Below, one piece after another: positions 59,535-64,000 of a DNA stretch of 64,000 nucleotides. The position numbers were made by a program, and so were the translations under genes. This DNA is from Mercenaria mercenaria (Eukaryota; Mollusca; Bivalvia; Venerida; Veneridae): positions 69,363,501 to 69,427,500 of the forward strand of contig NC_069367.1 of NCBI RefSeq assembly GCF_021730395.1, written 5' to 3'. Below the pieces are notes generated by a model, which ran no database searches, was not told where the DNA came from, and saw only the letters and a list, made by a program, of their open reading frames with translations. Each line of letters begins with the position of its first letter. The first letter of the stretch is position 1.

Positions 59535-60935
59535 AGCGCATGTCTCCCCCAATGCAAAGTCCTATAGGCAAGAAGTCAATAGGGGTCAGGAGCGAAAAGT
59601 CAAAGAGACACTGATGGTTGGCTGCAATAGGGATCATCTACTTGGCATGTCCAGTCATTCCGCTAAATTTCAACACTCTTGGCCTAGTGGTTCTCAAGTT
59701 ACTGACCGGAAATGGTTTTCAATGTTCAGGCCCTGTGACCTTGACCTTTGACGGAGTGACCCCAAAATCAATAGGGGTCATCTACTCTGCATGTTCAATC
59801 ATCCTATGAAGTTTCAACATTCTGGGTCAAGTGGCTCTCAAGTTATTGATCGGAACTGGTTATCAATGTTCAGGCCTCTGTGACCTTGACCTTTAACGGA
59901 GTGACCCCAAAAACAATAGGGGTCATTTACTCTGCATGAACAATCATCCTATGAAGTTTCAACATTCTGGGTCGAGAGATTCTCAAGTTATTGATTGGAA
60001 ATGGTTTTCCATGTTCAGGCCCCTGTGGCCTTGACCTTTAACAGAGTGACCCTAAAATCGTTAGGGGTCATCTACTCTGCATGACCAACCATCCTATGAA
60101 GTTTCATCATTCCGGGTCAAGTGGTTCTCAAGTTACTGACCGGAAATGGTTTTCAATGTTCAGGCCCCTGTGACCTTGACCTTTCACAGAGTGACCCAAA
60201 AATGGATAGGGGTCATCTACTCTGCATGTACAATCATCCTATGAAGTTTCAACATTCTGGGTCAAGTGGTTCTCTAGTTATTGATCGGAAATGGTTTTCC
60301 ATGTTCAGGCCCCTGTGACCTTGACCTTTGATGGAGTGACCCCAAAGTCAATAGGGGTCATCTACTCTTCATGACCAATCATCCTACGAAGTTTCATCAT
60401 CCTGTGTCAAGTGGTTCTCATGTTACTGACCGCAAATGGTTTTCAATGTTCGGGCCCCTGTGACCTTGACCTTTCAAGGAGTGACCCTAAAATCGTTAGG
60501 GGTCATCTACTCTGCATGACCAATCATCCTATTAAGTTTCAACATTCTGGGTCAAGTGGTTCTCAAGTTACTGACCGCAAATGGTTTTCAATGTTCAGGC
60601 CCTGTGACCTTGACCTTTGACGGAGTGACCCCAAAATCAATAAGAGTCATCTACTCTTCATGACCAATCATCATATGAAGTTTCAACATTCTGGGTCAAG
60701 TGGTTCTCTAGTTATTGATCGGAAATTGTTTTTAATGTTCAGGCCCCTGTGACCTTGACCTTTGACGGAGTGACCCCAAAAACAATAGGGGTCGTCTACT
60801 CCAGCAGCCCTACAACCCTATGAAGTTTGAAGGTTCTAGGTCAAATGGTTCTCCAGTTATTGCTCGGAAATGAAGTGTGACGTACGTACGGACGGACGGA
60901 CAGGGCAAAAACAATATGTCTCCTGGAGACATAAT
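59535..60935 (+). mobile_element. Tandem-core element F with terminal hairpin
   Basis: About nine units of about 148 bp carry CCTGTGACCTTGACCTTTGA, GGAGTGACCCCAAAATCAAT and GGTCATCTACTCTGCATG. The array closes with ACGTACGTACGGACGGACGG and the palindrome ATATGTCTCC-TGGAGACATA (about 60,913-60,933), then ATAAAAA. The left end has a matching GCATGTCTCCCCC (59,539). Confidence 0.8.
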
Positions 60936-61465
60936 AAAAACTTTTAAATGCCTTTTTAAATTGAATGATTAGCATAACAATAAACACTGGTTGAGAGTGT
61001 TATTATAAACAGATCTTTTGATTTTGATTTTGCATGGTTTAACACCACACAGGCACAGAATCATAGGTCATAGGGGGATTCTTCTTTGGTCCATTAAAAA
61101 AGCATGCTATTAATTCTAATTTCCAGATTTTAGCCTAAGTAGTTATTAGATAAGAAGATATTTTCCTAATGTAAATTCAGCCTAGTTAATCATATTAGCA
61201 ATATTCTTGCATATTTGTAAAACCATGCCCAAAATAATCTTGTAAGAGAAATAAAATGTCATAATACTCACTGTTATAACTCAGATAAATTTGAATCTAA
61301 GAAAAGAATTGTATAATATTTAAGACACCTGAATCATTATAAATCTAAATATGTCGGCTTACAGTAGACATGCTGTACCAGTGCTAAACTAACACATCTT
61401 AAAGACATCTATCCAACATGCTTAATCATGCCTTTCCAGTATAAAATCATGGATGGAAGTTTACC
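60936..61465. other. AT-rich, nothing assigned
   Basis: Probably intron of the gene ending at 58,220. No repeat was recognised. Confidence 0.3.
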
Positions 61466-61808
61466 TAATGTACTGCTAGTTTTCAACTGTAAATGATATC
61501 TATATATATAGGTGACATTAGTTTTTTGCAGTTTGTATAGAGATAAGTATGTGCGGCCATAAACAACTGTAAATAAGGAAATCTTATTTCACCATCAATC
61601 TGATATATAACTGAAACTCAATAACTCGAATTCGCTTATCTCAAATTCTGGCTATCTCGAGGATATTAACAAGTCCCATCCCAAAAACACATGCATAAAA
61701 TATAATTCCAAGTCAAATTTCTGTTAACTCAAAGTACCAGTAAAATGTTTGATCCCTTTGAATTCAAGATATCAAGTTTCAACTGTAAATATTAATCTGA
61801 GATGATAT

Positions 61809-62045
61809 GAGCCGCACCATGAGAAAACCAACATAGTGCATTTGTGACACCAGTATGAATCCAGACCAGCCAGCGCATCTGCACAGTCTGGTCAGGATCC
61901 ATGCTGTTCGCTAACAGTTTCTCTAATTGCAATAGGCTTTGAAAGTGAACAGCATGGATCCTGACCAGACTGTGCGGATGCACTGGCTGGTCTGGATCCA
62001 TGCTGGTCACAAACGCACTATGTTGGTTTTCTCATGGTGCGGCTC
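61809..62045. mobile_element. Palindromic MITE, copy 4, with inverted flanks
   Basis: Ends GAGCCGCACCATGAG and CATGGTGCGGCTC. The inverted symmetry goes on for about 30 bases beyond both ends (CTGTAAATATTAATCTGAGA on the left), which is not seen at the other copies. Confidence 0.85.
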
Positions 62046-62112
62046 ATATCATCTCGTATTAATATTTACAGTATATATATAGATATCATTTACAGTTGAA
62101 AACTAACAGTAA

Positions 62113-62149
62113 AACGCACTATGCTGGTCTTCTCATGGTGTGGCTCATA
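62113..62149. repeat. Palindromic MITE, end fragment
   Basis: ACGCACTATGCTGGTCTTCT followed by CATGGTGTGGCTC is the last 37 bases of the MITE family. Confidence 0.7.
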
Positions 62150-64000
62150 AATTATGTAGGTACTGTTTTATAAGGAATTTCATATCCAGTGCACTGTTTC
62201 AACCACAGCTATTTTTTGGCAAAAGAATGATGTAACATGAAATTATAACAAAAATACTTTGCATGTAAAAGCCATCATGCAAGGCCTCATAAATGTACAC
62301 TGTATTCACCTAATGTCACCTGAATAGGTATACTTGGACTAGTATCATAAATTAAGCATTTATACTTTAAGATAGTAGTGGTATAATTTGAACAGGCTGG
62401 ATAGGTATCTCAAAGATTAACATATGCCTTTAAGATTTATTGATTTATAAAAATCTTATAAAATAGGTCTTAAACAACATTAACATTTGATTAATATATG
62501 TTTGCCATGTTGTTCCCCACTTAAGAATTCAGGTATACACGTGCTTATTTATTCACCTATAATTTTTCATGAGGTATATTTTTGTAGGGTGCAAAAACAT
62601 TTTCCTCTAACAATACATGTATTTCACTGACTACAGTAAATCTTCCTGGATTTCTGACCTTAGTTTAGTCTCAGTACAGCTTATAAAGGCCTCATCACAT
62701 CCCACGCCCCCCCCCCCTCCCCCACCATGACACAGATGTGGAGGATGGAATATATCATGGAGAAGACTGAGATAAGAACTGACCAAAGAACAGTGTGAAA
62801 TTTCTCCTGATTAAGCCTACCATGTACAACTAAATCCATGATGTAATGAAATAGTCAAGCTTTACTAAATTCTGGCGACTAGATAGCATAATAAAAGATA
62901 CAATATAATAACTGTCACCTCAGCATAAACAGTCTATAACTTGATTGACATAGAGGCAGTTATCCATACTAGATTTGCAAAATGTCTAAGCTATCAGAAT
63001 TTTAAGCAATTTATATGTAACAAGCTTTTTTTAAAATCTAGCTACTGTACAACACAACACAACAGATCTTTTTTTTCTATATTACACACTATACAAAGAC
63101 TTGCATAAAAACCTAAATGTCTTAAAAGCAAGGGTCAGTTCTAAAAGCAAAAAAAAAAAGCCATTTCTATTGAAAAAGTGTGAATTTTCTAATGCTAATG
63201 TACTTACACTAACTTCACTGTGTATAGGACCCTGATTACAAGTAATCATATAGAATATGTGATTCTAGGGATAATAGATACAACAGATAGGAAAAAAGGC
63301 ACTAAAGATGACTTTAAACTTTTTGTTTATGTTGATTTAACATTTCAGTTTTGTAACGACAGACTATTAAACTAAACAATGTTCCTGGGTTTTGAACAAA
63401 ACTGATTATGATCACTATAAATAATTGACTTTTTCCCAATTAATTCAGAGACAGCAGTTGAATATTTTCAGACTCATGTCTTTTGTCAAATCATCATGTA
63501 CCACAAAAAAATCAAGAACAGGACCCTATCTCTTTTATCTGTCATATTTTCTAAGTATATTTTAAGTTTTGAAAAATCAGGGATTCATGAAATTCTACTT
63601 TGTAGGAAATATTTTGATACAAACATGCATAACTACCTTAAGTATATTGAAGAATAGTTCCAGTTTCATACTGAAGAATTGGGCAAAAATCGATTCTATT
63701 ATCTTTCCTTGTTTATTGAGATCAACGCTATACCTTGTTGTCTCCCTTCGACCGTCTAGCTAAATATCGATCACTATCGTATATTTTTTAGATCGTTATG
63801 GTTCGGCTATCTCCGCTTATCGTATAACGGGAGGTGCCGATCATAAAAAAACAAGGATTATAGATTAGAGATCTCCTGTAAAAAAAGTAGTGTGAAGGGT
63901 GATTTATTTTACACCAATTTTAAGTATCGGTAAAACAACAACAGCAAATATAGTCATCAACTTGGTTTAATTCTGTTTTTCAATAATGTAAAGTACGGAA
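62150..64000. other. AT-rich, nothing assigned
   Basis: No exon or recognised repeat was found. A C-rich run (62,708-62,722) and short A runs are present. From about 63,730 the sequence is slightly richer in GC with TATCG motifs, but without a readable frame. Confidence 0.3.

Noticed and set aside
1-64000. Search for LTR, retrovirus, Polinton or CRISPR features
   Set aside because: I saw no paired long terminal repeats with Gag-Pol text, no capsid or polymerase-B frames, and no regular repeat-spacer arrays; the tandem arrays here have no unique spacers.

Overview
The window looks like an AT-rich, gene-poor and very repeat-rich piece of a mollusc genome, most likely a bivalve. This is inferred from the split genes with GT-AG introns, the invertebrate-style GIMAP and TRIM genes, the tRNA-headed SINEs, the palindromic MITEs, and the many elements with tandem cores rich in TGACCTTGACCTTTGACC. 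There is no rRNA, CRISPR array or prokaryotic operon. Almost all short open frames in the window are chance frames or lie in repeats.

Genes. (1) A decayed or mis-sequenced GIMAP/AIG1-type GTPase lies at about 2.38-3.30 kb (+). (2) A spliced gene on the minus strand runs from 30,692 down to at least 14,622. It has six exons with matching splice phases and encodes a secreted, cysteine-rich protein with a signal peptide, two tandem six-cysteine modules and four N-glycosylation sequons. Its last exon or exons, below 14.6 kb, could not be fixed. (3) A TRIM gene (RING, two B-boxes, coiled coil, NHL-like C-terminus) at 35,536-40,119 (+) is cut in two by a 2.66-kb element flanked by a 9-bp duplication. 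Without the element the frame is one open run of 639 codons. (4) Possible exons of a death-fold (CARD-like) gene lie at 51.1-52.8 kb (+). (5) The acidic terminal exon of an unidentified gene lies at 58,220-58,326 (-).

Mobile DNA. There is a Penelope-like retroelement at 6.35-7.83 kb and a second RT scrap at about 10 kb. LINE remains lie at 33.4-34.9 kb and 42.5-45.5 kb. Three copies of one tRNA-SINE head carry two different tails. At least five palindromic MITE copies are present, with several other inverted-repeat elements. At least nine elements consist of a tandem core (about 145-180-bp units) closed by a short hairpin; they resemble the Pearl/HINE (Helentron-like) elements known from bivalves. 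Three of them (12.6, 43.4 and 47.7 kb) share the same ends, but one has an unrelated core.

Satellite and assembly quality. A 66-bp repeat built from three diverged 22-bp monomers fills much of intron 3 of the secreted-protein gene (20.9-21.6 and 23.7-28.4 kb). Inside it, at about 22.9-25 kb, the sequence reads like a blend of two loci with many small deletions. A 1.22-kb tandem duplication at 51.6-54.0 kb is identical in its right half and deletion-rich in its left half. Both look like assembly or consensus faults and should be checked before any biology is built on them.
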